A stretch of 64,000 nucleotides of DNA from the NCBI RefSeq assembly GCF_002257705.1, contig NZ_LSLK01000102.1, positions 1 to 64,000 on the forward strand, in the 5' to 3' direction. Below the pieces are notes generated by a model, which saw only the letters and a program-made list of their open reading frames with translations, was not told the DNA's origin and made no database searches. Source of the stretch: Sporomusa silvacetica DSM 10669 (GTDB lineage: Bacteria > Bacillota > Negativicutes > Sporomusales > Sporomusaceae). The position numbers and the translations under genes are program-made. Of this stretch, positions 33,520 through 42,171 are shown in pieces (the first letter of the stretch is position 1; every line of letters begins with the position of its first letter).

Positions 33520-34060
33520 ACGCTTTTATTCGAGCAAGTGATTCTACACGATACCCGGCCGCTGTTAGTTTCTGCGCGCCCGGCTGGAAGGATTTTTCGA
33601 TAACAATGCCGATGCCGACTAGCTTGGCTTTAGCTTGCTCGACAATATTGGCCAGACCGGCCGCTGCTTCACCATTTGCCAAAAAATCATCAATAATGAG
33701 CACATTGTCTTCAGGCTGCAAAAATTGTTTGGAGATCATAATAGTATTGCTTTCCCCTTTGGTATAGGAATAAACTTTAGCCGTATATACATCATCTCCA
33801 GTAACCTTGGGTTTGCGTTTGCGGGCGAAAATGACCGGTACCTTAAGAATTAGCCCGGTCATAACTGAAACGGCAATGCCTGAAGATTCAATTGTCAAAA
33901 TTTTAGTGATTTTTTCATCCTTAAACCGGCGGACAAACTCTTCGCCAATCTTCATCATAAGTTCAGGATCAATCTGCTGGTTCAAAAATGAGTCAACTTT
34001 AAGTAAAGAGTTATTCAAGATCAGACCATCTGTCTGAATTCGTTGTTTTAATAAATCCAT
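33491..34060 (-). CDS. xpt: Xanthine phosphoribosyltransferase
   Basis: A 189-residue type I phosphoribosyltransferase that turns xanthine and PRPP into XMP. VLIIDDFLANGEAA is the PRPP-binding motif and ILTIESSGIAVSVM and FARKRKPKV are characteristic Xpt blocks; the size fits the family. No purine riboswitch is visible upstream, unlike xpt in Bacillus; instead a palindromic repeat lies there. No pbuX permease is adjacent. Confidence 0.95.
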   Translation of the reverse strand: MDLLKQRIQTDGLILNNSLLKVDSFLNQQIDPELMMKIGEEFVRRFKDEKITKILTIESSGIAVSVMTGLILKVPVIFARKRKPKVTGDDVYTAKVYSYTKGESNTIMISKQFLQPEDNVLIIDDFLANGEAAAGLANIVEQAKAKLVGIGIVIEKSFQPGAQKLTAAGYRVESLARIKAFTNGQVEFL

Positions 34061-34111
34061 AACAGCCTCCCTATGTTGTGTGGGCTATAATCGAAAATTA
34101 TCCGATGACCA

Positions 34112-34226
34112 AGTTGCTCTAAGACTCCCGCTTCTACAAGCGGGAGTTAAGAGCAACTAAATCCCTGGATAAGTAAGACTAAACTTCAGATGGGGTTAAA
34201 ACCCCACCTGAAGCTAAGTCTTACTT
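34112..34226. repeat. Palindromic repeat, IS200/IS605-end-like, copy 1
   Basis: Two long hairpins in a row: AGTTGCTCT..AGAGCAACT with an inner ACTCCCGCTT/AAGCGGGAGT stem (34112-34158), then AAGTAAGACT..AGTCTTACTT with an inner CTTCAG-TGGGG/CCCCA-CTGAAG stem (34171-34226). The inner parts recur at 38801-38872. No transposase is nearby. Confidence 0.6.
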
Positions 34227-34370
34227 TATATGATTCCGAAGTGGTTTAAGCCTTATTGTAACAGCATTTTTGCGAAGTTGTCAACAAATGTGAAACAGAA
34301 TTCGACAGATTGTGAGATCCTTTTTATGAGCAGAAGGGAGAAGCGTATAATTGATAAGAGGAGCATTGCG

Positions 34371-35021
34371 ATGAGCTATGAAGTGATTTTGTTTGACTTG
34401 GATGGAACACTGACAGATCCTAAGGTCGGAATTACCAAGTCGGTGCAGTATGCACTTGCGAAATTTAACATTTATGAGTCTGAATTAGACAAGCTGGTGC
34501 CGTTTATTGGGCCGCCACTGGTCGAGTCTTTTCAAGAATTCTATTCGTTAAGTAAGGAGCAGGCTGCTGCGGGGGTTGGGTATTACCGGGAATATTTTAC
34601 TAAGGCCGGGATCTTTGAAAATGCTGTGTATCCTGGTATTAAGGAGATGTTGGCACTATTGGCAGCGGCAGGTAAGCAATTAATTATTGCTACCTCCAAG
34701 CCCACACTATATTCTGAACAGATTGTCGAATACTTTGGTCTGACACAGTTTTTCCAGTCAATTATTGGCAGTAATCTGGACGGATCACGTATTGATAAAG
34801 CCGAGATTATTGACTATATCTTAGTCGAGCTTGCTGGTGTTGACCGGAAGAATGTTGTTATGGTTGGGGATAGAAAGCATGATATTGTTGGTGCGCAGAA
34901 AAATGATGTTGCTGTTATTGCTGTTAAGTACGGCTATGGAACGGCGGCAGAGCTGCAAGCAGCCAAGCCTACTTATACCGTAGCCACTGTTAATGAGCTT
35001 GCAGAGATTTTGCAGGCCTAA
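34371..35021 (+). CDS. HAD hydrolase, phosphoglycolate phosphatase-like
   Basis: A 216-residue HAD protein: motif I DLDGTLTDP, motif II IATSKPT, the lysine in the later region and motif IV MVGDRKHDIVGAQ. This arrangement with the helical cap type I fits the Gph/PpaX group, close to the 5'-nucleotidase-like members with LTDPKVGITKS. ATG 34371 has AGGAG ahead; the longer in-frame upstream part has no supporting site. Confidence 0.88.
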   Translation: MSYEVILFDLDGTLTDPKVGITKSVQYALAKFNIYESELDKLVPFIGPPLVESFQEFYSLSKEQAAAGVGYYREYFTKAGIFENAVYPGIKEMLALLAAAGKQLIIATSKPTLYSEQIVEYFGLTQFFQSIIGSNLDGSRIDKAEIIDYILVELAGVDRKNVVMVGDRKHDIVGAQKNDVAVIAVKYGYGTAAELQAAKPTYTVATVNELAEILQA

Positions 35022-35071
35022 TGCAAAAGATGTTTGCACAAGATTCGCTTCCTGTTAAAAACTGCATTACA

Positions 35072-35101
35072 TTGAAACGGTTATTTGGCAGAAACTATAA
35101 T
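35072..35101 (+). promoter_or_regulatory. Promoter of the 3D-domain gene
   Basis: TTGAAA (35072-35077), 18-base spacer, TATAAT (35096-35101), 28 bases ahead of the start codon. Confidence 0.65.
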
Positions 35102-35128
35102 AATAGTTTGGGAAGGAGGCAAATGTAA

Positions 35129-35824
35129 ATGACGCATAAATTGCATCGTAAACACAGTAAGTCCCTCAAGCGCAGACTTAAACGCATGGCGGCAGCGGCA
35201 GCTGTTGCTGGTGCTGCGCTTATATCGTCTGCCTTTATACCTGGATTACCAACTACCGCCCATGCCTCAGCCATGCCAGATGTTACTGCCCTTCCTGATG
35301 CTGCTGTGCAGCATATGGTGAAAACGCCGCATATGCAGTCAGACAGCAAAATTCCGCTGAAGAAACAGGCTAGAATGCAAGCTAAGGCGGCAGAGCGCAG
35401 CCGACTGGCAAAGAGTTCAGTAGAAGCCAAGACTATGGACAATTCATCTAAGCAGGTAGTGCAAGCCACAAAAGTTCAGGCAGCGCCAGCAGCAGAAAAA
35501 ACATCAGCCGGCGCGCCTGAAAATTTCCAGAAGGTCATAGACGTTAAGGCTACTGCATATGCTCCTGGTGCTCATGATAATGATCAATGGGGGGATAAAA
35601 CTTTTCTCGGGACAACGGTTCGCCCAGGTGTTGTTGCCGTAGATCCGAATGTTATTCCGCTCGGTTCGCGGGTATATATCAAATATCCTGATGGAACCGG
35701 CCACTATGCAACAGCAGAAGACACTGGTGGAGCCATCAAAGGCAATCGTATTGATGTGGCTCTGGACTCGGTAGATGAAGCCTATGACTTTGGTATCAAA
35801 AATGCAAAAATATATATGTTGTAG
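35129..35824 (+). CDS. Exported 3D-domain protein (cell wall lytic type)
   Basis: A 231-residue exported protein. The basic N-terminus (HKLHRKHSKSLKRRLKRM) and hydrophobic stretch with AHA-type end form a signal peptide to about residue 48. A lysine/alanine-rich linker follows. The C-terminal domain VKATAYAPG..., VAVDPNVIPLGSRVYIKYPDG, ATAEDTGGAIKGNRIDVALDS holds the three aspartates of the 3D domain, as in YocH and stationary-phase lytic transglycosylase-like proteins. AAGGAGG precedes ATG 35129. Confidence 0.9.
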   Translation: MTHKLHRKHSKSLKRRLKRMAAAAAVAGAALISSAFIPGLPTTAHASAMPDVTALPDAAVQHMVKTPHMQSDSKIPLKKQARMQAKAAERSRLAKSSVEAKTMDNSSKQVVQATKVQAAPAAEKTSAGAPENFQKVIDVKATAYAPGAHDNDQWGDKTFLGTTVRPGVVAVDPNVIPLGSRVYIKYPDGTGHYATAEDTGGAIKGNRIDVALDSVDEAYDFGIKNAKIYML

Positions 35825-35845
35825 ACAAAGCGTAAAGGTATGAAA

Positions 35846-35903
35846 AAAGGCTACATCTGGGGATTTGTAAACATTCTCCTAAATGTAGCCCTTTCTGTTT
35901 TTA
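35846..35903 (+). terminator. Terminator after the 3D-domain gene
   Basis: AGGCTACAT pairs with ATGTAGCCCT across a loop that can pair further, then CTTTCTGTTTTTAT. Confidence 0.75.
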
Positions 35904-36029
35904 TTCAATATTAACCGTTTTTGAGGTTGATTTTGGATGGTTAAGACTTTTCAAGCGCCTATTGGAGAGGTATGAACCTTCTACAGGCAGCAATTATCTA
36001 AAGTTTGGTTCTTCTATTGCTTGTCGTAA

Positions 36030-36152
36030 ACTTACTATAACAGCAACAAACCCTTTGAACTCAATGAAGCAGCCTATGACAAGTTTGATCAGTCTTTTGC
36101 TGAAGGCGAAGACATAATTGAGATAAACCAAGAGATATTCAGTTCGGAGTAA
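36030..36152 (+). pseudogene. Possible C-terminal gene remnant
   Basis: Within the roughly 410-base gap between the 3D-domain and DUF5714 genes, 40 codons read as a protein-like acidic tail (NKPFELNEAAYDKFDQSFAEGED and onward) ending in TAA, but a stop lies just upstream and there is no start codon. The rest of the gap shows nothing else. It looks like the end of a lost gene; family not recognised. Confidence 0.3.
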
Positions 36153-36314
36153 AATGTTTCGATTGCAAGTTAATTCATGTTTGCAATTTAAACATTTTTG
36201 CTATATAATGGGTTTGAGATTGAAAATTAGTAATTCTAATTATTACCCTCAAGAGAAACGGCACTAATTATGGATTGGGGTTGAAGAGTTATAAGTGGAA
36301 TAAATGGGGGATGT

Positions 36315-37001
36315 TTGATTTGCGGCGGGCCGTTAGTGTACAATGATCAAGCGGCAGAAATGGAATGTGCAGGCTGTCATAAGATGCTTTTCAGCCATGC
36401 AAAATGCGAGAATGGGCATTATATATGCGATGGCTGTCATGGCTCGGCAGGCGTGCTGGCCATACAATATGCGTGCAACAAAATCGTCTCGAAAAATCCG
36501 CTGGAAATAGCGATAGAATTGATGAAAAGCCCTGTAATCAATATGCATGGGCCTGAACATCATGTGTTGGTAGGTTCTGCACTGCTTGCTGCGTATCGTA
36601 ATAGCGGTGGGGATATTGATTTAAAGAATGCATTGCAAGAGATGGTAAAAAGGGGAAGAAATATTCCGGGCGGGATCTGCGGCTTTTGGGGTTCTTGCGG
36701 GGCGGCAATAAGCTCCGGTATGTTTATTAGTATCATCACGAAATCGACACCGCTTAGTACAGATACATGGGGATTGAGCAATCTCATGACTGCGGAAACA
36801 TTAAAGAACATCGGTTCTATCGGCGGGCCGCGCTGTTGTAAGCGTAATTCATTTATTAGCATTAAAACTGCCGTTTGGTTTGTCAAAGAACATTTAAGGG
36901 TAACGATGGAGTTGCCTGCTGAAATCAAGTGTACTCATTTTTTAAGAAATAACGAATGTCTTGGTAAAAAATGCCCTTTTTTCCCAGAATATTCATCGTG
37001 A
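36315..37001 (+). CDS. DUF5714 cysteine-rich protein
   Basis: A 228-residue cysteine-rich protein. MICGGPLVY, MECAGCHKMLFSHAKCENGHYICDGCH is a zinc- or cluster-binding start, followed by HGPEHHVLVGSALLAAYRN, GGICGFWGSCGAAISSG and GPRCCKR, as in the DUF5714 family found in anaerobes. The C-terminus has another CTHFLRNNECLGKKCPFFP set. Start is TTG 36315 after GGGGGA; no other start fits. Function unknown; the GFWGxCGA motif and many conserved Cys suggest a redox or metal-site enzyme. Confidence 0.82.
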   Translation: MICGGPLVYNDQAAEMECAGCHKMLFSHAKCENGHYICDGCHGSAGVLAIQYACNKIVSKNPLEIAIELMKSPVINMHGPEHHVLVGSALLAAYRNSGGDIDLKNALQEMVKRGRNIPGGICGFWGSCGAAISSGMFISIITKSTPLSTDTWGLSNLMTAETLKNIGSIGGPRCCKRNSFISIKTAVWFVKEHLRVTMELPAEIKCTHFLRNNECLGKKCPFFPEYSS

Positions 37002-37080
37002 TTTATTGATGGGCCTTTCAATGTAGGACTATAAGTCAAAAGGGCGTTGCTATATAATGGAATCAAGTTTAAAACACACT

Positions 37081-37113
37081 GCAAAACTGGAATAGCAGTT
37101 TTGCTCTTTTTTT
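37081..37113 (+). terminator. Terminator after DUF5714 gene
   Basis: GCAAAACTG pairs with CAGTTTTGC (6-base loop), followed by TCTTTTTTT. Confidence 0.88.
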
Positions 37114-37304
37114 GATCCTGACGATTGCAAATTTGTTTCAAATTGCAATTGATAGGTTTTATTATATTTGGTAGATACCGGTTTTAAATGATCAAAGTGA
37201 TAATCATTCTAAAACAGGATTCATTATATTGGGTATAAGTCAGCAAAAAGTAATTGTTGCTGTTGTGGATAACATTTGCTAAAAAATTGAAGGGGGAAAA
37301 AACA

Positions 37305-38108
37305 ATGCGTGAATTTCTTGGAGAATTTTTGGGAACTTTTTTGATGGTTTTATTCGGATGTGGATCGGTAGCCGTATCGATACTGTTTAATTCACATCAG
37401 GGTCTTTTTCAGATTGCATTGATTTGGGGCTTGAGTATTGGTCTAGCGATCTATGCAACACGATCACTGTCTTGTGCACATTTTAATCCAGCGGTATCCT
37501 TCGCGATGGTTGCAAGTAAAAGAATGAAGGCAAGTAAAATTCCGGTATATATTAGTGGACAATTTTTAGGGGCCTTGATTGCTGGCTTTTTACTTTATCT
37601 ACTTTTTGAACCCTCAATTGCCGCATATGAAGCAGCACATCATATTGTAAGAGGAACTGCTGAATCAATGAGTACTGGCAAAATGTTCGGAGAGTATTAT
37701 CAATTACCAGGGAATACAGCGATTGTTTCCATGCCACTTGCGATGTTTGCTGAAGGATTTGGTACCTTCCTATTGGTTTTAATGATTTTCTTTTTGACAG
37801 AGGGCTGTAATGTTGGTCGTCCAGATAATAGTTTAGCACCAATATTCGTTGGTTTGACAGTATCCTCTTTGATTTGCTTGATTGCTCCATTAACACAAGC
37901 TGGTTTTAATCCAGCACGTGACCTGGCGCCGAGGTTAGTTGCCTGGATGTTTGGCTGGGGGAGTTATGCCTTCCCAGATCAGAGTGGTGGATTCTTCTAT
38001 GTATATGTGCTTGCACCGATATTAGGTGGATTGGCTGCTGCAGTACTATTTAGCTATATATTAGAACCATTTATGAAAAAAGAGCATAAATCCTGTGAAA
38101 GTTGCTAA
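37305..38108 (+). CDS. MIP-family channel, glycerol facilitator-like
   Basis: A 267-residue membrane channel with six spans. The two NPA boxes are AHFNPAVSFA and GFNPARDLAPR; Asp after the second box is typical of glycerol-type (GlpF) channels rather than strict water channels. A long loop between the halves (YLLFEPSIAAYEAAHHIVRG) also fits GlpF. AGGGGGA precedes ATG 37305. No glycerol kinase is adjacent. The C-terminus ends CESC. Confidence 0.9.
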   Translation: MREFLGEFLGTFLMVLFGCGSVAVSILFNSHQGLFQIALIWGLSIGLAIYATRSLSCAHFNPAVSFAMVASKRMKASKIPVYISGQFLGALIAGFLLYLLFEPSIAAYEAAHHIVRGTAESMSTGKMFGEYYQLPGNTAIVSMPLAMFAEGFGTFLLVLMIFFLTEGCNVGRPDNSLAPIFVGLTVSSLICLIAPLTQAGFNPARDLAPRLVAWMFGWGSYAFPDQSGGFFYVYVLAPILGGLAAAVLFSYILEPFMKKEHKSCESC

Positions 38109-38167
38109 AAAATTACATAGACAACAATGAAAGATGATAAATGCATGGGTCTAAGCATAAGTTTGGC

Positions 38168-38262
38168 AAAACTCCACCTGATACTAGGGTGGAGTTTATA
38201 TGTTCCGACTTAAAGAAGTTTGCAGGCCCATACGCACCAACGGTATGGCCTGCAAAAATTTG
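38168..38262 (+). terminator. Two hairpins after the facilitator gene
   Basis: First AAACTCCACC with GGTGGAGTTT (38168-38197), then TTTGCAGGCC..GGCCTGCAAA with an inner ATAC/GTAT stem (38219-38256). The first could end the transcript; it also resembles half of the palindromic repeat at 38801. Confidence 0.55.
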
Positions 38263-38399
38263 TAACAAGTTGTATATATATTGAAAAGATTATGCTTTTT
38301 GGTGCAGGGATTTTCTGAAAATGGTCGAAGATTTTTGTAGAGGCATAGTGAGTGCTAAAGCGCGATTTTGCTTATTTTACATACGAAGAGGGGATATAA

Positions 38400-38726
38400 A
38401 TGGACATTAAGTCAGCGGGCGATGTGAAAATACCGGTGATTATACCCCGGGTAGATGCACATACCGCCAAAGAAGTAGAAGCCAAACTAAATGAGTTACT
38501 GAGCGAAGGGAACAAAATGATGGTATGCGATTTCTCGCAAAATGATTATATCTCCAGTGCCGGTCTCCGGGTATTTTTGCAGATGCTGAAGATTATGCAA
38601 AAGTCGGGCGGAAAAATCGCTCTATGTTCTTTAAAACCACAGGTCAAAGAAGTTTTTGATATGGCTGGATTCAGCCAGTTGTTCCGTATTTTTGATACGG
38701 AGGAAGAAGCAGTAAAAGAATTGTAG
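38400..38726 (+). CDS. STAS-domain anti-sigma factor antagonist
   Basis: A 108-residue STAS protein of the SpoIIAA/RsbV class. MMVCDFSQNDYISSAGLRVFLQML contains the conserved phosphorylatable serine (SSAGLR; second Ser). KVEVDMAGF-like end (VKEVFDMAGFSQLFRIF) fits. It would bind an RsbW-type kinase when unphosphorylated; candidates in the window are the kinase at 50069 and the phosphatase at 42172. It is a single-gene unit, ended by a strong terminator. Confidence 0.92.
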   Translation: MDIKSAGDVKIPVIIPRVDAHTAKEVEAKLNELLSEGNKMMVCDFSQNDYISSAGLRVFLQMLKIMQKSGGKIALCSLKPQVKEVFDMAGFSQLFRIFDTEEEAVKEL

Positions 38727-38731
38727 AACAA

Positions 38732-38781
38732 AAAATAAGACCTGCTAAGCCTTCAACCAGGGTTTAGCAGGTCTTATTTTT
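38732..38781. terminator. Terminator after the STAS gene
   Basis: AATAAGACCTGCTAA pairs perfectly with TTAGCAGGTCTTATT, followed by TTTTA; also works for the opposite strand. Confidence 0.9.
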
Positions 38782-38800
38782 ATCTTGGATACGAGTCAAG

Positions 38801-38885
38801 ACTTCCGCCTCTATAGGCGGCGTTAATTCAGGTGGAGTAGACTCTCCACCTGAATCCCCGATGTTTCAGCTATGCTGAAACGAGT
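38801..38885. repeat. Palindromic repeat, IS200/IS605-end-like, copy 2
   Basis: AAGACTTCCGCCT..AGGCGG, then TTCAGGTGGAG/CTCCACCTGAA and GTTTCAG/CTGAAAC hairpins. The first two match the inner hairpins of the copy at 34112 in order and in sequence apart from paired changes. Confidence 0.55.
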
Positions 38886-38893
38886 TCACTGAA

Positions 38894-40069
38894 TTAGCAA
38901 GATGGAGCCGCAAGCGGGAGAGAAAATGTAAAGGTAGTTCCTTCGTGCAGCTGGCTTTCAACCCAGATTTGGCCATTGTGAGCAGTTACAATTTCTTTAG
39001 CTATGGCCAGTCCTAATCCAGAGCCACTGTGTTTGCTGCTATCGCGATGAGGACTTTGGTAATAGCGGTTAAAAACAAACGGCAGATCTTCGTCGGCAAT
39101 GCCGTTGCCGGTATCCTGGACAAAAAACAAAGCAGCAATTTTCTCGGGGGCGCTTGGAAAGCGGCGAAAGCGAACTCCGATATAAATTGTTCCACCAGGC
39201 ATGGTGTGGCGGATAGAATTGGTTAGAAGATTTGAAAATACCCGTTCAATTCGGTCAGGATCAGCATAAATGGTATCGTCTTTAGGGTATAACTGAGGTT
39301 CGGAGTCGGGTGAAATAAATTTGACTGACAGATTGGCATTTTGGGTATCTGTCTCATATTTTTCATAGATACTCTTGGCAAGATTGGTTGCCGAAATCGG
39401 CTGAATTTGAAGTGAGAGTTGACCTGACTCAAGCTGGTTGAGATCAAAAAGTTCTTGTATTAGCCGGTTAAGCTTGAGCACGCGGGCATGTATCAGATTT
39501 AGGTATTTTAGCTGATCTTCGGGCGTAGAAGCTATCCCATCAAGCAGCGTTTCCGTATAACCCTGAATGAGTGTAATAGGAGTCCGTAAATCATGGGATA
39601 TATCGGCAATTAAGTTGCGACGGGCGGCATGGCTACGTTCCAGGTCTACTGTGCGTTCCGTCACTAACATTTCTAATTGTGAATTTATATCTTTCAGATG
39701 TTCGTTTAGTAGATCATGTTCCTTGAGCATGATTTCTAACGCCTGGATTTTTTTAGCATCTTGCTGGGATGAGGATGGATTGTGAGCAGCTGTTACCTGA
39801 CGAAGCCTGGCAGATTCTTGCTGAGCATGTGATTTATATGGAAAGGAAAACTCAAGCGTGCCTTTGCTGGATTCTATGACTCCGGTATACAGGTGTCTGG
39901 CCAGATTGTACAGTATCCGGGTAAAGAATAGTCCGGTGATTAGTATGCCAGCCATAAAGGCTGTAAGCCAATAATATCCTGTCCACACGCTCCAAATGCC
40001 TAGTACCACCAGCGCAGTAATAGCGATAGTAACAAACACAAATCGTGAAGATGTGATTGTTTCGTTCAT
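38894..40069 (-). CDS. Sensor histidine kinase
   Basis: A 391-residue membrane kinase. Two hydrophobic segments at residues 10-27 and 33-55, with almost no outside loop, so it probably senses the membrane or an internal signal. A coiled coil (about 85-150) leads to the H-box ADISHDLRTPITLIQGY with His159. The ATPase part has the N-box VFSNLLTNSIRH, G1 VQDTGNGIADEDL and G2 SGSGLGLAIAKEI. It is the last gene of a minus-strand trio with the patatin and the response regulator, its likely partner. Confidence 0.93.
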   Translation of the reverse strand: MNETITSSRFVFVTIAITALVVLGIWSVWTGYYWLTAFMAGILITGLFFTRILYNLARHLYTGVIESSKGTLEFSFPYKSHAQQESARLRQVTAAHNPSSSQQDAKKIQALEIMLKEHDLLNEHLKDINSQLEMLVTERTVDLERSHAARRNLIADISHDLRTPITLIQGYTETLLDGIASTPEDQLKYLNLIHARVLKLNRLIQELFDLNQLESGQLSLQIQPISATNLAKSIYEKYETDTQNANLSVKFISPDSEPQLYPKDDTIYADPDRIERVFSNLLTNSIRHTMPGGTIYIGVRFRRFPSAPEKIAALFFVQDTGNGIADEDLPFVFNRYYQSPHRDSSKHSGSGLGLAIAKEIVTAHNGQIWVESQLHEGTTFTFSLPLAAPSC

Positions 40070-40125
40070 GATTAATCACCACCACACTCGAATTTATCTA
40101 CAGGGATGGAAAGAGAGCTTATTTT

Positions 40126-41010
40126 TCAATCAACAGGGACAGTAAAACTTTCGAGGGCACCCAAAATTTCGTTTTTGCGGGAACGAACGGCTTCCCGGCC
40201 GGTCGCAATGATGTCCGCTAGTCCTTCATCGGAAAAGAACTCTGCAGTGTACCCAAAATGAACATTGATTAAAATCATTTCATGGTGATGCAGAGAAATT
40301 GCGAGAGCTGTTTGACTTCGTTCACCAGTGGTCAGAATCTTGTTAATAAATTGCCAATAGTGATCGAAAAAGTGAGCTGGTTCTTGTTTGGGATGGTTGT
40401 CAAATGACATAGCAATGATAATATCCATATTATGTCGTACTGCTTCCATAACTGGAAGCGAAGAAATATAGGAACCGTCCACAAGCAGCTGGTTATTGAC
40501 TGCAAGGGGCGGTAAGAAAGGAAATTGAGCAGTTGTAGCGTACACAGCATTGGCTGCCTGGCCCCGATTTAGTGCTATTCCCAGTCCTGAACGAATATCT
40601 GTTGTTTGTAATATCGTACGCGGGTGAAACTCTTCCAGACGCTGTTCTTTAAAAATTTTTTTGCAAACCGATAACAATCTGTGGGGCCGTAAAATGGCAG
40701 TTGTAGGACTAAATTGGCCAAAAGGCAACCCGAGAATATCTAAAATTGTACGATAGTCTAGGCGGGAGAATAGCTTGGGGTTCCAAAACTCCCGGCCACA
40801 GGATTTCATCTCATCTGGTGTGAAACCAGCTCCGCGTAGTGCCGCCATAATTCCGCCGCCACTACACCCGACTAATAAATCGATGGGCAGGTTGGCTTCG
40901 TCCAAGAATTCAAATAAACCGATTGCGGCCAATGCCCGCCAGCCGCCTCCCCCTAAAACAACGCCAATTTTTGGGCTTCGGTTAGCTAAATGTTGGTTTG
41001 GATCTGTCAT
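40126..41010 (-). CDS. Patatin-like phospholipase
   Basis: A 294-residue lipid acyl hydrolase. GVVLGGGGWRALAAIG is the oxyanion loop, GCSGGG holds the nucleophile serine (GxSxG) and DGSYISSLP the dyad aspartate. The RssA/NTE-like bacterial type fits. Start at ATG 41010 (MTDPNQ) after a GGTGG; an upstream ATG at 41031 also in frame. It lies between the regulator and kinase genes of a two-component system, an uncommon place, so it may be part of that response to membrane state. Confidence 0.9.
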   Translation of the reverse strand: MTDPNQHLANRSPKIGVVLGGGGWRALAAIGLFEFLDEANLPIDLLVGCSGGGIMAALRGAGFTPDEMKSCGREFWNPKLFSRLDYRTILDILGLPFGQFSPTTAILRPHRLLSVCKKIFKEQRLEEFHPRTILQTTDIRSGLGIALNRGQAANAVYATTAQFPFLPPLAVNNQLLVDGSYISSLPVMEAVRHNMDIIIAMSFDNHPKQEPAHFFDHYWQFINKILTTGERSQTALAISLHHHEMILINVHFGYTAEFFSDEGLADIIATGREAVRSRKNEILGALESFTVPVD

Positions 41011-41062
41011 AGTCAATACCACCACCTGCAATTAGTGATTACCAGTGCTATTATTAATAGTT

Positions 41063-41773
41063 TTATAAAGCATGGTTAAAGCGGTACCCGGCACCGCGTA
41101 CGGTAAGAATATACTCTTTGCTATCAGGAAATTTTTCTAATTTTCTGCGCAGATTGCTGATATGAACCATTACTGTTCGGACATCATCTAACCCTTGTGT
41201 GTGCCAGACTAGCTCATAAAGCTGCTCAGAGCTGAAAACCCGGTGTCGGTTTTGCACAAGCAGGCACAATAGCTTAAACTCGGTAGTGGAAAGGGGTACT
41301 TCTGTATTTCGAATCCGGACGCTATGGGCTGGCAGGTCAATCACTAGATCGGCAAAACACAGTTGCTGTTGATTTTCTGCAGCAACAGAAGGGGTGGTGG
41401 TTGCTCGTTTACGACGTAAGCGGGCTTCCACCCGTGCCGTAAGTTCACTCGGGCTGAAAGGTTTGGTCACATAATCATCACCAAGATGTAAGCCTTGTAC
41501 AATGGTTTCCTCTTCGTTCCGGCAGCTAAGAAATATCACCGGGATATCACTCAAGCCAAGGTCGGCAAGTTTGGCAGTGACCTGGAACCCGCTTATATCG
41601 GGTAGAACGATATCTAGGACGATCAGGTCTGGTCGCTTGTGGACAGCTAAATTAATGGCCATCTCACCAGTGGTTGCCCGGAAAACCTGATAGCCTGCTT
41701 TATTTAGGTATAGTTCAATAATATCAATGATTTCTGTTTCATCATCTACGACTAGAATGTTGGCTAAGGCCAA
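41063..41773 (-). CDS. OmpR-family response regulator
   Basis: A 236-residue regulator. The receiver has the acidic pair VVDDE (10-11), phosphorylation site IVLDIVLPD with Asp54, and YVTKPFSPSEL with the conserved Lys. The C-terminal winged helix has LSTTEFKLLCLLVQN and VRTVMVHISNLRRKLE. AGGAGG lies ahead of a TTG at 41773; an upstream in-frame ATG at 41830 would add residues before the receiver fold. First gene of the trio with patatin and histidine kinase. Confidence 0.95.
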   Translation of the reverse strand: MALANILVVDDETEIIDIIELYLNKAGYQVFRATTGEMAINLAVHKRPDLIVLDIVLPDISGFQVTAKLADLGLSDIPVIFLSCRNEEETIVQGLHLGDDYVTKPFSPSELTARVEARLRRKRATTTPSVAAENQQQLCFADLVIDLPAHSVRIRNTEVPLSTTEFKLLCLLVQNRHRVFSSEQLYELVWHTQGLDDVRTVMVHISNLRRKLEKFPDSKEYILTVRGAGYRFNHAL

Positions 41774-42171
41774 GCCCCACACCTCCTTGCTTAGTAGTGA
41801 TTTCTGCGTGAGGAAGAATAATCCTCCCAATTTATTACATAAAATGAGCGAACTTGGAGTAAATTTTAAGAAATCTTAAGGTTTGGACGTTGACAGGGTG
41901 ATATAATGGAAATAGATGTTAAAATTTGTGGTTGACTGGGAGGCCGTTTATGTGCAAAATGGAATATATTAACCATTATTGCATATAAGAGTGTATTTCT
42001 TTTTATCTAAATGGATTTTCATACATGTTTTTTCGTATTTTCATGCAGCTGATTTTATTTTAAAACAGACTCTAACAGGAGAGTTGTAAATATATGCTGA
42101 ATATTGTAAGTTAATAACAGAATTATGAGGTGGTTATGTAATATGGATATCAAAAGCAGTAAGGGGGTAGT
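41774..42171. other. Divergent promoter region, 400 bases
   Basis: Lies between the minus-strand two-component trio and the plus-strand PP2C operon. A TATAAT at 41902 follows GTTGACAGGGTGA, and there is a 12-codon frame at 41950-41988 after GGGAGG that could be a leader peptide. Very AT-rich after that. No larger gene. Confidence 0.35.

Noticed and set aside
34061..34111. Purine riboswitch before xpt
   Set aside because: The minus-strand leader is short and lacks the conserved loops; only the palindromic repeat is present.
41950..41988. 12-codon leader peptide before the PP2C operon
   Set aside because: A good GGGAGG precedes it, but there is no attenuator hairpin after it and no run of one amino acid.
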